From: Chania fonticola_B
Lineage (GTDB): Bacteria > Pseudomonadota > Gammaproteobacteria > Enterobacterales > Enterobacteriaceae
DNA length: 64,000 nucleotides
Assembly (NCBI RefSeq): GCF_048537545.1
Contig: NZ_CP183218.1
Reading direction: 5' to 3' (one strand)
Below the pieces are notes generated by a model. It was not told the origin of the DNA. It searched no databases and saw nothing but the letters and a program-made list of their open reading frames with translations. Below, piece after piece: positions 7,463 to 17,429 of the stretch; within the stretch, counting starts at the first letter, position 1, and the number at the start of each line of letters is the position of its first letter. Both the position numbers and the translations under genes were made by a program.

Positions 7463-9100
7463 TTATAAATTGCTAACGCGCTTATCCTTTGGATACTTCA
7501 CCGTATAAGACAGGGTGAATTTCTCGGACTGATTCGCTGGTAAATCCAGTGCCCACTGTACGTTGCCGGTGTCTTTATCGTAGCTGGCACCGTCGTACTT
7601 CAGTCCGTCGATAGTAATCGCCGAGTCACGACTCAGCGGCATCTGTTCCATCACCACCAGCTTAATCGGCTCTTTACGGGTATTTTTCACGCTGGTGACA
7701 AAGGAGTACTGTTGGCTTACCGAATTGCCAAAAAACTCCGCCTTCGAAGTCAGCTGCTTGCCATTTTCGCGGTTAACGATAATCTTTTTGTCCCGGCCTA
7801 ATGACAGATCCAGCGTCTCTTTGGCCTCGGCGATATTGATATACCCCTGGCCGACAAATGACCCCTCGAAGAAAATACTGGACTTGCCCGGCAACAAATT
7901 AAGCGGCTCCCAGTCTTTTAACTGTACCTGCAAGAAGGCATCCGGTTCGATTTTCGGCACCACCACGTAGCGATAGTCGCCCTGAACGTCCACATCCTTG
8001 ATGGTGACCGAATGCCCTTTGCCATCGGAGGCAATGTTATAAGGCAAGGAAATGCTAAAGCGGGTATTCACTCCGCCAGCATCGGTGACCACATAATCTG
8101 AGAGAGAACGTTTAGCTCTGCTGGCCATTGCGCCATCAAGCTCTTGGGCATCCGCGCCAGCGGCCATCTCAGCAACGGGAGCCGGTGCCGGTCTGGGTAT
8201 CGACATTGCCATCTTGGAACTTGAGTAGTCCTGATAAAAATCGAGATACCAAGGTTGCAACTTCGGCGCCTGCGCCCCTTCGCTTGGGTTGCCGCTGGAA
8301 AGCGTCAGGTTGACCTTATCCCAGTTGATGCCGCTGTTCTGAAACACATTGGCCTTGTAGCTCAGCTTGACCGGCTGGGTAATGCTGTTGACCCGCACAT
8401 CGTAAGTCGGCACCCAACCTGCATCTGGGATCACATAAGACAGCTTAACGTTGCTAGTCACGGCTTTCGCAGTGTAAAACTTCACCACCACCTGATTCAC
8501 CGTTTGGCCAGTCTTCTGCTGGGCCTCGTCCAACTGGCTCTTCAGCTTTTCGATGCTTTTGTCAATCGCGGCGATCTTCTCTTTAAGCTCGATATCCGCC
8601 AGCAGCACTTCACTCATGCGGCGACTCACCAGTTCAAGCATCTGATTAACCTGCTCAACGGAAGCGCCCTCTTTCTCCGAACCCAGCGCCCGGTTACTTT
8701 CCAGCACCGCCAGCTGTGCCTGGATCACTTCCCGCTGTACGTTCAGTTTGCTTTGCTCACGCACCTCATCATCAATCTGCTTGGTTAATTGCTCCACTTC
8801 AGGCGACACATGTTCGGTGAGAAAATCGCGTTTTATGCTGAAAGATTGCACGACCACGCCGTTATCAGCATCAAGCATCAGGCTCTGTTCGTTCAGCCCG
8901 CTGGCAATATTGGTAAAGACGACTTCGCTTTCCCCCGCCGGTAGCGTCACTTTGCTGCTGTTGAATAACTCGGCACCGCGAATAAAGACCGTCACGTCGT
9001 TGAGCGTGACGTTTTGCGCCTGAGCCAGGCCGGTATAGGCCAACAGCACCGAGGCCGCCAACAGCGTGGTTTTAAATCCTGGGAAGAGGGTCATCGTCAT
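7463..9100 (-). CDS. muiA: Mucoidy inhibitor MuiA family protein (DUF4140/DUF4139)
   Basis: A 545-residue exported protein. The signal peptide (to about LAQA, residue 28) is followed by an N-terminal beta domain (VTVFIRGAELFNSSKVTLPAGESEVVFTN-type DUF4140), a long coiled-coil stretch at about residues 90-195, and the C-terminal DUF4139 beta domain ending in FTLSYTVKYPKDK. This is the MuiA family layout. The name comes from a mucoidy phenotype; no biochemical role is established. AAGGATAA precedes ATG 9100. It is a single gene facing chuY and sharing its 5' side with the end of the split hydN gene. Confidence 0.88.
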   Translation of the reverse strand: MTMTLFPGFKTTLLAASVLLAYTGLAQAQNVTLNDVTVFIRGAELFNSSKVTLPAGESEVVFTNIASGLNEQSLMLDADNGVVVQSFSIKRDFLTEHVSPEVEQLTKQIDDEVREQSKLNVQREVIQAQLAVLESNRALGSEKEGASVEQVNQMLELVSRRMSEVLLADIELKEKIAAIDKSIEKLKSQLDEAQQKTGQTVNQVVVKFYTAKAVTSNVKLSYVIPDAGWVPTYDVRVNSITQPVKLSYKANVFQNSGINWDKVNLTLSSGNPSEGAQAPKLQPWYLDFYQDYSSSKMAMSIPRPAPAPVAEMAAGADAQELDGAMASRAKRSLSDYVVTDAGGVNTRFSISLPYNIASDGKGHSVTIKDVDVQGDYRYVVVPKIEPDAFLQVQLKDWEPLNLLPGKSSIFFEGSFVGQGYINIAEAKETLDLSLGRDKKIIVNRENGKQLTSKAEFFGNSVSQQYSFVTSVKNTRKEPIKLVVMEQMPLSRDSAITIDGLKYDGASYDKDTGNVQWALDLPANQSEKFTLSYTVKYPKDKRVSNL

Positions 9101-9245
9101 TTATCCTTAACAAAGAGGTTCCGCGCAGAATATCGACGAATTATAGCATGCAGCCTGTTGGTAAGATTTCTGAAAGATCATCGCGTTCAAAGGTAAAGCA
9201 GCGATATTCGTTTCATTTAGCCACGTCGCGCGGATAATGAAAGAA

Positions 9246-9280
9246 AACCCATTCCACGCGGTTATCACGCAGAATGGGTT
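9246..9280 (-). terminator. Rho-independent terminator after the hydN-like gene
   Basis: Perfect 9-base arms AACCCATTC and GAATGGGTT enclose a 17-base loop. On the minus strand the second arm is followed by TTTCTTTC. It lies about 20 bases downstream of the hydN stop at 9301. Confidence 0.75.
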
Positions 9281-9414
9281 GTAGTGAGGTAAGGAATAAT
9301 TTACCGCAGGTTCGGTGCAGAGCCACGGGCCGCGCGCTGTTGCTTTTCCAACTGCATGGCTTGAAGGTCTGCTGGCCGGATCAGGGTTAACGCCGCCGTT
9401 GGGCACACCTCAAC

Positions 9415-10615
9415 TGTATTAGTCGCGACTTGATCTGACACTGGACCTTGAAGGGTTGAGAGTTACCGGTTTTGATATGGGTGTCGAATCCTTATACAAA
9501 ACACGAGGTAACTCTCATGCTTCATACTACCAATCCCATCATCAAACACAAAGCCGGCCTGCTCAATCTGGCCGAAGAACTCGGTAACGTATCAAAAGCC
9601 TGTAAAATCATGGGTGTGTCACGCGACACATTCTACCGCTACCAGGAGTTGGCTAAAGAAGGCGGCATTGACGCGCTGGTTAATCAAAACCGTCGGGTGC
9701 CCAACCTGAAGAATCGGGCCGATGAAGCCACTGAACGGGCGGTTGTTGAGTACGCTGTTGAGTTCCCGGCCCACGGTCAGCACCGGACCAGTAATGAGCT
9801 GCGTAAAAAAGGCGTGTTTATCTCCGGCAGCGGCGTGCGCTCCATCTGGCAACGACATGACCTGGAGAACTTCCGTAAGCGGCTGAAGGCGCTTGAGGAA
9901 AAGGTGGCCAGAGAAGGCATTGTGCTTACCGAAGCTCAAATCGTTGCGCTGGAGAAGAAGGCGCTCGATGACGAAGCCTGCGGTGAAATCGAAACGGTTC
10001 ACCCGGGTTATCTGGGGTCGCAGGACACCTTCTACGTTGGCAATCTGAAAGGCGTGGGCCGCATCTACCAGCAGACGTTCGTGGATACGTACTCGAAAAT
10101 GGCTCACTGCAAGCTGTATACGAGTAAAACGCCGATCACTGCAGCCGACCTGCTTAATGATCGGGTACTGCCGTTCTATGAGGCTCAGGGGCTGCCGATG
10201 CTGAGAATACTGACCGACAGGGGCACCGAGTACTGCGGTAAAGTAGAGCAACATGATTATCAGCTGTATCTGGCCATCAACGATATCGACCATACGAAAA
10301 CGAAGGCGATGTCCCCGCAGACGAACGGTATCTGCGAGCGCTTCCATAAAACCATTTTGCAGGAATTTTATCAGGTTACGTTCCGCAAGAAGCTATATGC
10401 AGATCTGGAGAGCTTACAAATGGATCTGGACAACTGGTTGTGGCATTACAATAATGAGCGAACTCATCAGGGGAAAATGTGCTGCGGGCGTACGCCAATG
10501 GCCACGTTACTTGATGGAAAACGGGTCTGGGCAGAAAAGAATCTGAACCAGATTTAATCTGACAGACACCTGTATAAATAACCGGTAACTGTCAGATCAG
10601 GTCTGAGCTAGTACA
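9415..10615 (+). mobile_element. IS481-family insertion sequence, complete, 1201 bp
   Basis: The ends start with TGT and are imperfect 26-base inverted repeats: TGTATTAG...TGATCTGACA on the left and TGTACTAG...TGATCTGACA on the right, 20 of 26 matching. The 7-base CCTCAAC at 9408-9414 and 10616-10622 is the target-site duplication. A single intact transposase fills the interior on the plus strand, opposite to the interrupted hydN gene. Fresh duplications and an intact transposase suggest a recent insertion. Confidence 0.9.
9517..10557 (+). CDS. IS481-family DDE transposase
   Basis: A 346-residue transposase from ATG 9517, behind ACGAGGTAACTCTC; an in-frame extension to 9472 lies in the terminal region and is unlikely to be used. 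It has an N-terminal helix-turn-helix (AEELGNVSKACKIMGVSRDT) and an integrase core with acidic residues in FVDTYS, LTDRGTEY and NGICERFHK, followed by the usual WLWHYNNERTHQG. It is the only gene of the element and appears intact. Confidence 0.93.
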   Translation: MLHTTNPIIKHKAGLLNLAEELGNVSKACKIMGVSRDTFYRYQELAKEGGIDALVNQNRRVPNLKNRADEATERAVVEYAVEFPAHGQHRTSNELRKKGVFISGSGVRSIWQRHDLENFRKRLKALEEKVAREGIVLTEAQIVALEKKALDDEACGEIETVHPGYLGSQDTFYVGNLKGVGRIYQQTFVDTYSKMAHCKLYTSKTPITAADLLNDRVLPFYEAQGLPMLRILTDRGTEYCGKVEQHDYQLYLAINDIDHTKTKAMSPQTNGICERFHKTILQEFYQVTFRKKLYADLESLQMDLDNWLWHYNNERTHQGKMCCGRTPMATLLDGKRVWAEKNLNQI

Positions 10616-11057
10616 CCTCAACACAGGCTGGCCCCGCTTCGCGCCCCTGACACAGATCGCATTTATTCGCCTGAGCCCGTTGGTACGCGACACCATTGCT
10701 GACATACCCCTGATTGACCACCACCTCCATCGCACCATAAGGGCAAGCCACCATGCAGCTCTTGCAGCCAATACAGCGCGACTGGAGCACCTGCACGCTG
10801 CCATCCTGGTTATAGATGGCCTCGTTCGGGCAGGCGTTCAGGCAAGGGGCATTCTCACATTGGCGGCACAGCATCGGTACGCTGACGCTAAGGGTTTTCA
10901 TCACCCGTAAGCGAGGATTGAAGTTTTCCGCCGTCATCGGCAACGGATTATCCCCCAGATGCGCCATCACGCAGGCTATCTCGCAGGTGCGGCAGCCAAT
11001 GCACTGTTTCATATCGGCAATGACAAACTGATTCATACCGTCTCTCCTTGAGCCGCG

Positions 11058-13067
11058 TTAGAGCACATTGAGGTAATAACCGATGCTTTCCGCCGCCTTG
11101 CGCCCTTCGGCAATGGCGGTCACGATCAGATCGGCACCGCGCACGATGTCACCACCGGCGAAAATCTTGCGGTTACTGGTTTGGTACGGATAACCCGCCA
11201 CCGTTGGCGCCACCACGCGCCCTTGCCTATCCAGCATGACGTTATGTTCTGCCAACCAGCCCATACGATGCGGGCTAAAGCCAAAGGCCATGATCACCGC
11301 ATCCGCCGGTACGATATGTTCCGAACCCTCAACAGGGACCGCCTGCCGCCTACCCTGGCTGTCCGGAGCCCCCATTTCGGTTCGCCGCATCTGAATGCCG
11401 CTGACCTTACCTTCTTCATCGATCACGATGCTTAGCGGTTGCAGGTTGAACATGAATTCTGCGCCCTCTTCCCGCGCATTTTTCACTTCCTTTTTCGAAC
11501 CCGGCATGCTCTTTTCATCACGCCGATAGGCACAAATCACCTGCTCAGCACCGTGACGTAATGAGGTACGGACGCAGTCCATAGCGGTATCACCGCCCCC
11601 CAGTACGATCACCCGCTTGCCCGCCATATTGACGTAAGGGCTTTGCGGGTTTTCGGCATAGCCCATCAGTTGTTGGGTATTGGCGATCAAGAATGGCAAG
11701 GCGTCATACACTCCCGGCGCACCTTCATTTTCCAGGCCGGAACGCATCGATTTATAGGTCCCCACGCCAAGGAACAGCGCGTCGTAATCATTGAGCAGGG
11801 TTTCCATCGAGATATCTTTGCCAATCTCGGTATTCAAACGGAACTCCACGCCCATATCGCTGAAGATCTCACGCCTTCTGGCCATCACGTCCTTATTCAG
11901 CTTGAACGCCGGAATGCCGAAGGTCAGCAGCCCGCCAATTTCCGGATAGCGATCGAACACCACCGGCTTGATGCCATTGCGCACCAGGATATCGGCACAG
12001 CCCAGCCCCGCCGGACCCGCGCCGATAATGGCAACGCGCTTGCCGCTGTCTTTCACCGCCGACATATCTGGCCGCCAGCCCATCTCAAAGGCCGTTTCGG
12101 TGATGTAGCGTTCAATGTTACCGATGGTGACGGCTCCCCCGTGCTCATTGAGCGTACAGGATTGCTCACACAGTCGGTCCTGTGGGCATACCCGGCCGCA
12201 CACTTCCGGCAGGCTGCTGGTTTGGTGCGATAGCTCCGCCGCCTCCCAGATGCGCCCCTGGCTGGCCAGCTTGATCCACTGAGGGATCTGATTATGCAGC
12301 GGACAGGTCCAGGAGCAGATACTCTGCTTGCCGCAGCTCAGGCAGCGTTCGGCCTGTTGCTGGATCTGTTGCTCATTAAAGGGTTGGTAGATTTCGGCAA
12401 AGCTGGTTTTGCGCAACTCGAGCGGGATTTTGCTGGCTTCCAGGCGAGGTGCCCGAGGCTGTTGCAGCAGATTACGGATCGGCGTTGATTTCTTCGGGGC
12501 TTTCGCTTCCGGGCTCTGATTAGCCGCACTGCCAAACAGTTGGCTATGGTGATCGCGCGCCGCAGCACGTAGCCGCTTTTCTCGCTGCTGGTCCAGCAAC
12601 GTTTGGTTGTTCACCAGGCTGAGTGCATGGGTTGGGCAGGCACGTACACAAGCAGGCTCATGGTTCAGCTCGCTACACAGGTCGCATTTCTGTGCCTCAA
12701 CCTTCTGATAGCTGTCGGCCAGGCGATGATTGGCGGGCTGCACCGTTTCGGTCACCACCGTCATCATGCCAAACGGACAAGCGACCGCACAGGCTTTGCA
12801 GCCGATGCATTTCTCCTGGCTGACCTGGATGCTGGTATCACTTTGTTCAATGGCCCCGGTAGGACAAACATTGGCACAGGGCGCATCTTCGCAATGGTGG
12901 CAGAACACGGCCGTATTGCCATGGGTGCCCTGAATAACCTTGACTCTTGGGGTGAAATATTCGCGCTTGCTTGGGTATGCCCCGTGATGGTGTGCGGTCA
13001 CGCAGGCGACCTCACAACTCCGGCAGCCAATGCAGGCTTCTGATTCCGCAACGATAAATTGATTCAT
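11058..13067 (-). CDS. aegA: AegA-type iron-sulfur oxidoreductase
   Basis: The protein (669 residues from ATG 13067, behind AAGGATACCT) starts with a HydN-like ferredoxin module: CIGCRSCEVAC, CHHCEDAPCANVCP, CIGCKACAVACPFG and CDLC...CVRACP. It continues into a glutamate-synthase-small-subunit-like unit with CLSCGKQSICSWTCP, the FAD site VAIIGAGPAGLGCA and the NAD site VIVLGGGDTAMDC. This is the AegA/YgfT architecture. In E. coli these proteins are needed for formate-dependent urate breakdown under microaerobic conditions. The hydN-like gene 22 bases downstream is split by an IS, so electron delivery may be impaired. Confidence 0.9.
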   Translation of the reverse strand: MNQFIVAESEACIGCRSCEVACVTAHHHGAYPSKREYFTPRVKVIQGTHGNTAVFCHHCEDAPCANVCPTGAIEQSDTSIQVSQEKCIGCKACAVACPFGMMTVVTETVQPANHRLADSYQKVEAQKCDLCSELNHEPACVRACPTHALSLVNNQTLLDQQREKRLRAAARDHHSQLFGSAANQSPEAKAPKKSTPIRNLLQQPRAPRLEASKIPLELRKTSFAEIYQPFNEQQIQQQAERCLSCGKQSICSWTCPLHNQIPQWIKLASQGRIWEAAELSHQTSSLPEVCGRVCPQDRLCEQSCTLNEHGGAVTIGNIERYITETAFEMGWRPDMSAVKDSGKRVAIIGAGPAGLGCADILVRNGIKPVVFDRYPEIGGLLTFGIPAFKLNKDVMARRREIFSDMGVEFRLNTEIGKDISMETLLNDYDALFLGVGTYKSMRSGLENEGAPGVYDALPFLIANTQQLMGYAENPQSPYVNMAGKRVIVLGGGDTAMDCVRTSLRHGAEQVICAYRRDEKSMPGSKKEVKNAREEGAEFMFNLQPLSIVIDEEGKVSGIQMRRTEMGAPDSQGRRQAVPVEGSEHIVPADAVIMAFGFSPHRMGWLAEHNVMLDRQGRVVAPTVAGYPYQTSNRKIFAGGDIVRGADLIVTAIAEGRKAAESIGYYLNVL

Positions 13068-13414
13068 AGGTATCCTTTCCGAACAGGCTGACTGAAAAAA
13101 CACGCTTTCGTTGACGTTATCTCCTTATCTTGGCTGGCGTAGGCAGGTGTCAGTAAGGTTATAACCATGTAAATATAGTGGTTATATTTAATCGGTTTCC
13201 ATGACATTTCGCATGAAAATGGCGTAATACGCCAATCCGCTCTAAACCAGGCAGGACAACAATTAGCGTAATCACACATTGTCGTATTGGATCACATTTA
13301 TAAAACACCACTGGTTGTTATTTCGCCACAAATACATTAATATTATTTATATATCTATGGATTTTTTGTTGTAATTTAGCGGAATATATTCATGTAATAA
13401 ATGGGGGGAAGCGC
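13068..13414. other. Intergenic region between divergent aegA and vgrG
   Basis: About 350 bases, A+T-rich towards vgrG, hold the promoters of both genes. I see no clear known operator, RNA gene or small ORF. A GGGGGGAAGCGC ribosome site lies directly before the vgrG start. Confidence 0.5.
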
Positions 13415-15411
13415 ATGCCAGGGATGAGCAAACAAGCCAGCGGGCTGAGGTTTACGTTAAGCGTTGGCAACCTGCCAGCAGACGCTTTTGTGGTGGTGGA
13501 ATTTACTCTGCATGAACAATTCTCCAGCCCGTTCGCGCTAGAGCTTGAGGTGGCTAGCGCCAAGCCCAGCGTGGAGTTCCGTTCAATCCTGAATAATACC
13601 GCCACGCTGACGATTTGGCGTGAAACCGAGGTACAGCGAGTCGTTAATGGCATTGTCACCTCCATCGAACAAGGGGATGCCGGACTTCATCAAACGCGTT
13701 ACCGGTTTAGCATTCGCCCCTCGCTCTGGCGAGCCGGGTTGGGTCACCGTTCACGTATTTTCCAGCAACAAAACTTTCTGGAAATCCTGGAAACCCTGTT
13801 AAAAGAAAACAAGATCGGCGACTATGTCCACGCGTTGCGCTATCCCCATGCCGTACGTGAGTTTTGCGTCCAATATAATGAAAGCGATCTCGATTTTATT
13901 AACCGCCTGGCTGCAGAAGAAGGGATTTACTATTTCTTTGAGCACCAAAATGGCAAACATACGTTGGTGTTTTCCGATGATTGCGCCGCACTGCATGACG
14001 GGCCAACGCTCCCCTATCATCCCGACCAGTCATCTACCTCGTTGGATGAACCCTGCGTCACCACCTTTAAGCGCCGGGAAAGTTTACGCCTCGCCGAAGT
14101 GCTGTTGAAAGATTACACCTTTAAAGATCCCTTATGGTTGGCAGAGTTTGGCGATGACGCCCGCGATACTGAGCATCAGCCCGGCAAGTACTTTCATTAC
14201 GATTTCCCAGGGCGTTTCAAAAGCACCGAGGTGGGTAAATCTTTTGCCCGCTGGCGCATCCAGGCGCTGCGTAACGATGCTCATCAGAGCGAAGGGGCAA
14301 GCAACTGCCCGGCGCTGCAACCCGGCGTGCGCTTTACCTTGGAAAACCATCCTCTGGAGGCGCTCAATACGCGTTGGCAAATCACCCAGGCTAACCATTC
14401 AGGGCAGCAACCCCAAGCGCTTGAGAGTAACGCAGGCGGGACGGGAACTATCGTAACCAGCCAGTTTGCGTTTATTCCCCACGATCAGACCTGGCGCCCC
14501 GCTTTACCCCCAAGCCACGGATTGATGGTGCACAAATCGCCATTGTCACGGGGCCAGCCACTGAAGAAATCTTTTGTGATGAGTTCGGTCGGGTAAAAGT
14601 CCGTTTTCTCTGGGATCGCTCGGGCAGAACCGACGACAGCAGTTCCTGTTGGATCCGGGTATCACACCCCTGGGCAGGGCCACGTTGGGGCATGTCGGCC
14701 GTGCCACGCGTTGGCCATGAGGCGATCGTCGAGTTTCTGAATGGCGATCCCGATCAGCCCGTAATTATCGGCCGCACCTATCACGCCAGCAACCTGCCCC
14801 CGGGCAAGCTGCCTGACACCAAAACCCAGATGTCGATCCGTTCGCAAACCCATAAAGGCGAAGGGTTTAACGAACTGCGTTTTGAAGATGAAAAAGGCCA
14901 GGAAGAGCTCTATCTGCATGCGCAAAAGAACATGACAACCGAAGTGCTGCATGACAGTTGCGCACGTATCGATCACGATGAGAACCAGCGGATAGGCAAC
15001 GATCGCAGACAACAGGTTGTCCACAATGATTTTCTGCAGGTTAATGGCGAAAAGCGTGACCGGATAGAAAGCGATTATTCCCTGACCGTGAATAGCAATT
15101 TCCACATTAACGCCAGCAACGCCTTATTGACGGAGGTTGGGCAGGAAATTCACCTGAAGTCCGGCACTAAAATAGTGATTGAAACCGGCACGGAAATCAC
15201 CTTAAAGGCCGGTTCCAGCTTTATAAAAATCGATCCCAGCGGCGTTACGATCGGCCCCACGCTCAATGTGGGCACCGGCAGCCCAGGCTCAGGCCGAGGA
15301 TGGGGCGGCAGAATGCCCGATGTTATCCCCATCCCAGCCAGCGTCCCTGCCTTTGCGCTAAATCCTGCACAGGTCAGTGCGTTTAAACAACCGCGAGCAT
15401 TTTGCGAATAG
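13415..15411 (+). pseudogene. vgrG: VgrG (TssI) spike of a type VI secretion system, with a one-base frameshift
   Basis: The first frame (13415-14596) has the N-terminal hub domains (gp27-like; YNESDLDFINRLAAEEGIYYFFEH). The second (about 14510-15411) has the OB-fold, VKVRFLWDRSGR, SHPWAGPRWGMS and the beta-helix needle (IEVGQEIHLKSG-type repeats). They join at the C run 14507-14511: one more C gives PALPPKPRIDGAQIAIVTGP and a continuous 665-residue VgrG. VgrG sits at the tip of the T6SS tube and carries effectors. No other T6SS structural genes are in the window, so this is an orphan vgrG island. The missing base may be a sequencing error. Confidence 0.9.
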
Positions 15412-15477
15412 TGTGAACGATGTAAACAACAGGGTTGCGCGATTTAATCGGGACAGCTTGCCGGAGGAAACGAAGAT

Positions 15478-16743
15478 ATGGAGAGTCAACTACAGCAATG
15501 GCTGGCCAATTGTGCATCAGGACAACGGCTGTATGCGGTGTTGTCCACCGTTAGCGATGCGCAGCCATTGAAACACTACTATCAACTGGATGGCTCCCGC
15601 GTTGCAGAAGGGATTTATCACTATACGGCCTACAAAGATTGGCACCAAGTGATGCCCTATTTGGTGGAGCTGTCGGTTAATAGCCCGTTTTTAGCGTGGG
15701 TGAGTGAAGCATCCTCAACTGACTGGGGATGGCTGGCAGTCAGTGAACAGCCGCGTCAGCGCATTCTCGACCATTTACGGGACCTGACGCAGATTAATTT
15801 GCCAGATGGGAAGACGGTATTTTTCCGCTATTGGGACGCCCAGTTTCTACCGTTAATCCTGGCGGCCTCCACCGAGTCCCAGCAAAATCAGCTGATGGGG
15901 GTATTCAGCTCGCTTTGGGTCCGACAACAGATGATTGAATTACCCGCCCAGGCAGCCCCAATTCTGACAGGGAAAGTGACGCTGGAAGAAGCGCAACTCG
16001 TCAAGTTAAAGCAGCAAAACCAGAGCGAGCAGGTTAGCCAGCTACAGCGCTACTTTACCGATAAATATCCGAAGCGCACCCGCCTGTTGGGCGATGAACA
16101 GGTCCAGCGGTTCATTACGCTTATCGCGGAAAAATGCAAAACTCACCGGCTGGAGCGTTTTAACGATCGTTGCCAATTTCTTGATTTAGCCTGCAGTTTA
16201 GGCAGCCATTTTGATACCGATCTCCAGCTTGAGCACATCGTCGCGCCCTATTTGACAACCGCAGCAGAGGAGCCAGGGCAGTTGGCCGTGTTAAATCAGC
16301 AGTTGGGGCTGGTTTTTGTACGAAGCATGGGCGAGCGGTTAGAGCTCTACCTGGCAGCGCTGGAAAGGCTAAAAACCCTGCAACTTACCCAGTTACCCTA
16401 TATGTATGAAGAACAGCACGTGGTGGATTATGTACGCTCACTTTACCCTGAGCGGGCGCAGTACGTTCCCATACATCAGATGTTCGGCCTATTAGCTCAA
16501 GATCAACATTGGTTTCAGGAGCATGGGGTCACCACGTTCCACGGGCAGGCGGTTATCCTGGCATTACAGTTCTTCCTGGGCCATAAAGTCTTTGACGACC
16601 CGCTCTATCCTTGGGTTAAGGTGCATTTTGCTGATAACCCCATTAATCAGGAAGACATACGGCTCGCTGAGTTGGTGGCCTACACTCAACGACGCATCAG
16701 AAAGGAACTATTGATGTTACGTAAGCATTTGGAGGCAAGATAA
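15478..16743 (+). CDS. DUF4123 T6SS effector adaptor
   Basis: The 421-residue product has an N-terminal DUF4123 domain (LYAVLSTVSDAQPLKHYYQ, then VMPYLVEL and FLAWVSEAS; residues about 15-165) and a helical C-terminal part with no family I recognise. DUF4123 proteins load specific effectors onto VgrG. It lies 66 bases after vgrG, and its stop overlaps the start of the putative effector (TAATG), which supports an adaptor-effector pair. It starts at ATG 15478 behind GGAGGAAACGAAGAT. Confidence 0.88.
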   Translation: MESQLQQWLANCASGQRLYAVLSTVSDAQPLKHYYQLDGSRVAEGIYHYTAYKDWHQVMPYLVELSVNSPFLAWVSEASSTDWGWLAVSEQPRQRILDHLRDLTQINLPDGKTVFFRYWDAQFLPLILAASTESQQNQLMGVFSSLWVRQQMIELPAQAAPILTGKVTLEEAQLVKLKQQNQSEQVSQLQRYFTDKYPKRTRLLGDEQVQRFITLIAEKCKTHRLERFNDRCQFLDLACSLGSHFDTDLQLEHIVAPYLTTAAEEPGQLAVLNQQLGLVFVRSMGERLELYLAALERLKTLQLTQLPYMYEEQHVVDYVRSLYPERAQYVPIHQMFGLLAQDQHWFQEHGVTTFHGQAVILALQFFLGHKVFDDPLYPWVKVHFADNPINQEDIRLAELVAYTQRRIRKELLMLRKHLEAR

Positions 16744-17429
16744 TGTGCGCATCAGATGGAATTATTTTTCCGGGTTTTGAATATAAGCACAAAAATAACA
16801 ACCCGGGCGACTATATTATCTTGCCCAGCGTAAAAGAGCAGCAAGGTAAGATTACCGCCAGCTGTTTAAAAACCTTGGTAGTATTTGTTGGCGGTGCGAT
16901 GGATGCCAGCTACCAGCCGCTGCTAAGTGGTGTTTTTGCTCCTTATGAAGAAAGAAATGGCAGGGACACTAAGGATAACACTGGCAAGGTTATCACCCAG
17001 CGCAAACAGGATGTGGCCTACTCCGAACATGGCGGTGGCAAAGTTCCGCCGCTAATGAAAGAGTGGCATGCTGCCGGGCAGAAAATCGTGCTAGTCGGCC
17101 ATAGTTGGGGTGGGGACCGAGTGATTTTATTGGCGAAGGAAAACCCCGATATTCCGATTGAATTATTAGTGACGCTTGATCCGGTATCCAGGAAAGGCAA
17201 AAGCCCCAAACCCACCAATGTCAAACACTGGGATAATATCTATATTGATTATTCGATTGCTGACAGGAGCTCCGCTAATATGATTGCTCGAACCGGTGGC
17301 CCTTGGGAGAATTGCCCGGGCGCGGACAAAAATAAAGCGCTAAATACTTTACCTAACATGTCGTATACCGGACATGCCAACGCAGATAGAATGTTTGATA
17401 TGGAGTGGCCAAAAGTTGAAAAGATTTGA
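16743..17429 (+). CDS. Putative T6SS lipase-type effector (alpha/beta hydrolase)
   Basis: A 228-residue protein without signal peptide. It has a hydrophobic strand LKTLVVFVGGAMD, the nucleophile elbow GHSWGGD (serine near residue 119), an aspartate in LLVTLDPVS and a late histidine in SYTGHANADR, consistent with a Ser-Asp-His hydrolase. Placement after vgrG and DUF4123, and before a lipoprotein gene, points to a secreted lipase or related hydrolase acting in the target's periplasm or membrane. Substrate is not shown. It does not obviously match one of the Tle1-Tle5 groups that I can recall. Confidence 0.7.
   Translation: MCASDGIIFPGFEYKHKNNNPGDYIILPSVKEQQGKITASCLKTLVVFVGGAMDASYQPLLSGVFAPYEERNGRDTKDNTGKVITQRKQDVAYSEHGGGKVPPLMKEWHAAGQKIVLVGHSWGGDRVILLAKENPDIPIELLVTLDPVSRKGKSPKPTNVKHWDNIYIDYSIADRSSANMIARTGGPWENCPGADKNKALNTLPNMSYTGHANADRMFDMEWPKVEKI

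Larger units (their letters stand above)
9301..11036 (-). pseudogene. hydN: HydN-like [4Fe-4S] ferredoxin gene split by an IS element
   Basis: The 5' part (11036-10616) encodes MNQFVIADMKQCIGCRTCEIAC, CRQCENAPCLNACP and CIGCKSCMVACP, and ends as ...GPACVEVY within the IS. The 3' part (9407-9301) continues V-C-P-T-A-A-L-T-L-I to a stop. Removing the IS and one copy of its 7-bp duplication leaves exactly 528 bases, in frame, for 175 residues, the length of E. coli HydN. HydN-type proteins carry electrons to and from formate dehydrogenase H and, in published work, support the AegA-dependent urate pathway. The gene lies just downstream of aegA on the same strand. The truncated product lacks the last cluster cysteine. 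Confidence 0.9.

Noticed and set aside
9107..9406. 99-codon minus-strand frame next to the IS element
   Set aside because: It overlaps the reconstructed hydN 3' end in another frame and the terminator.
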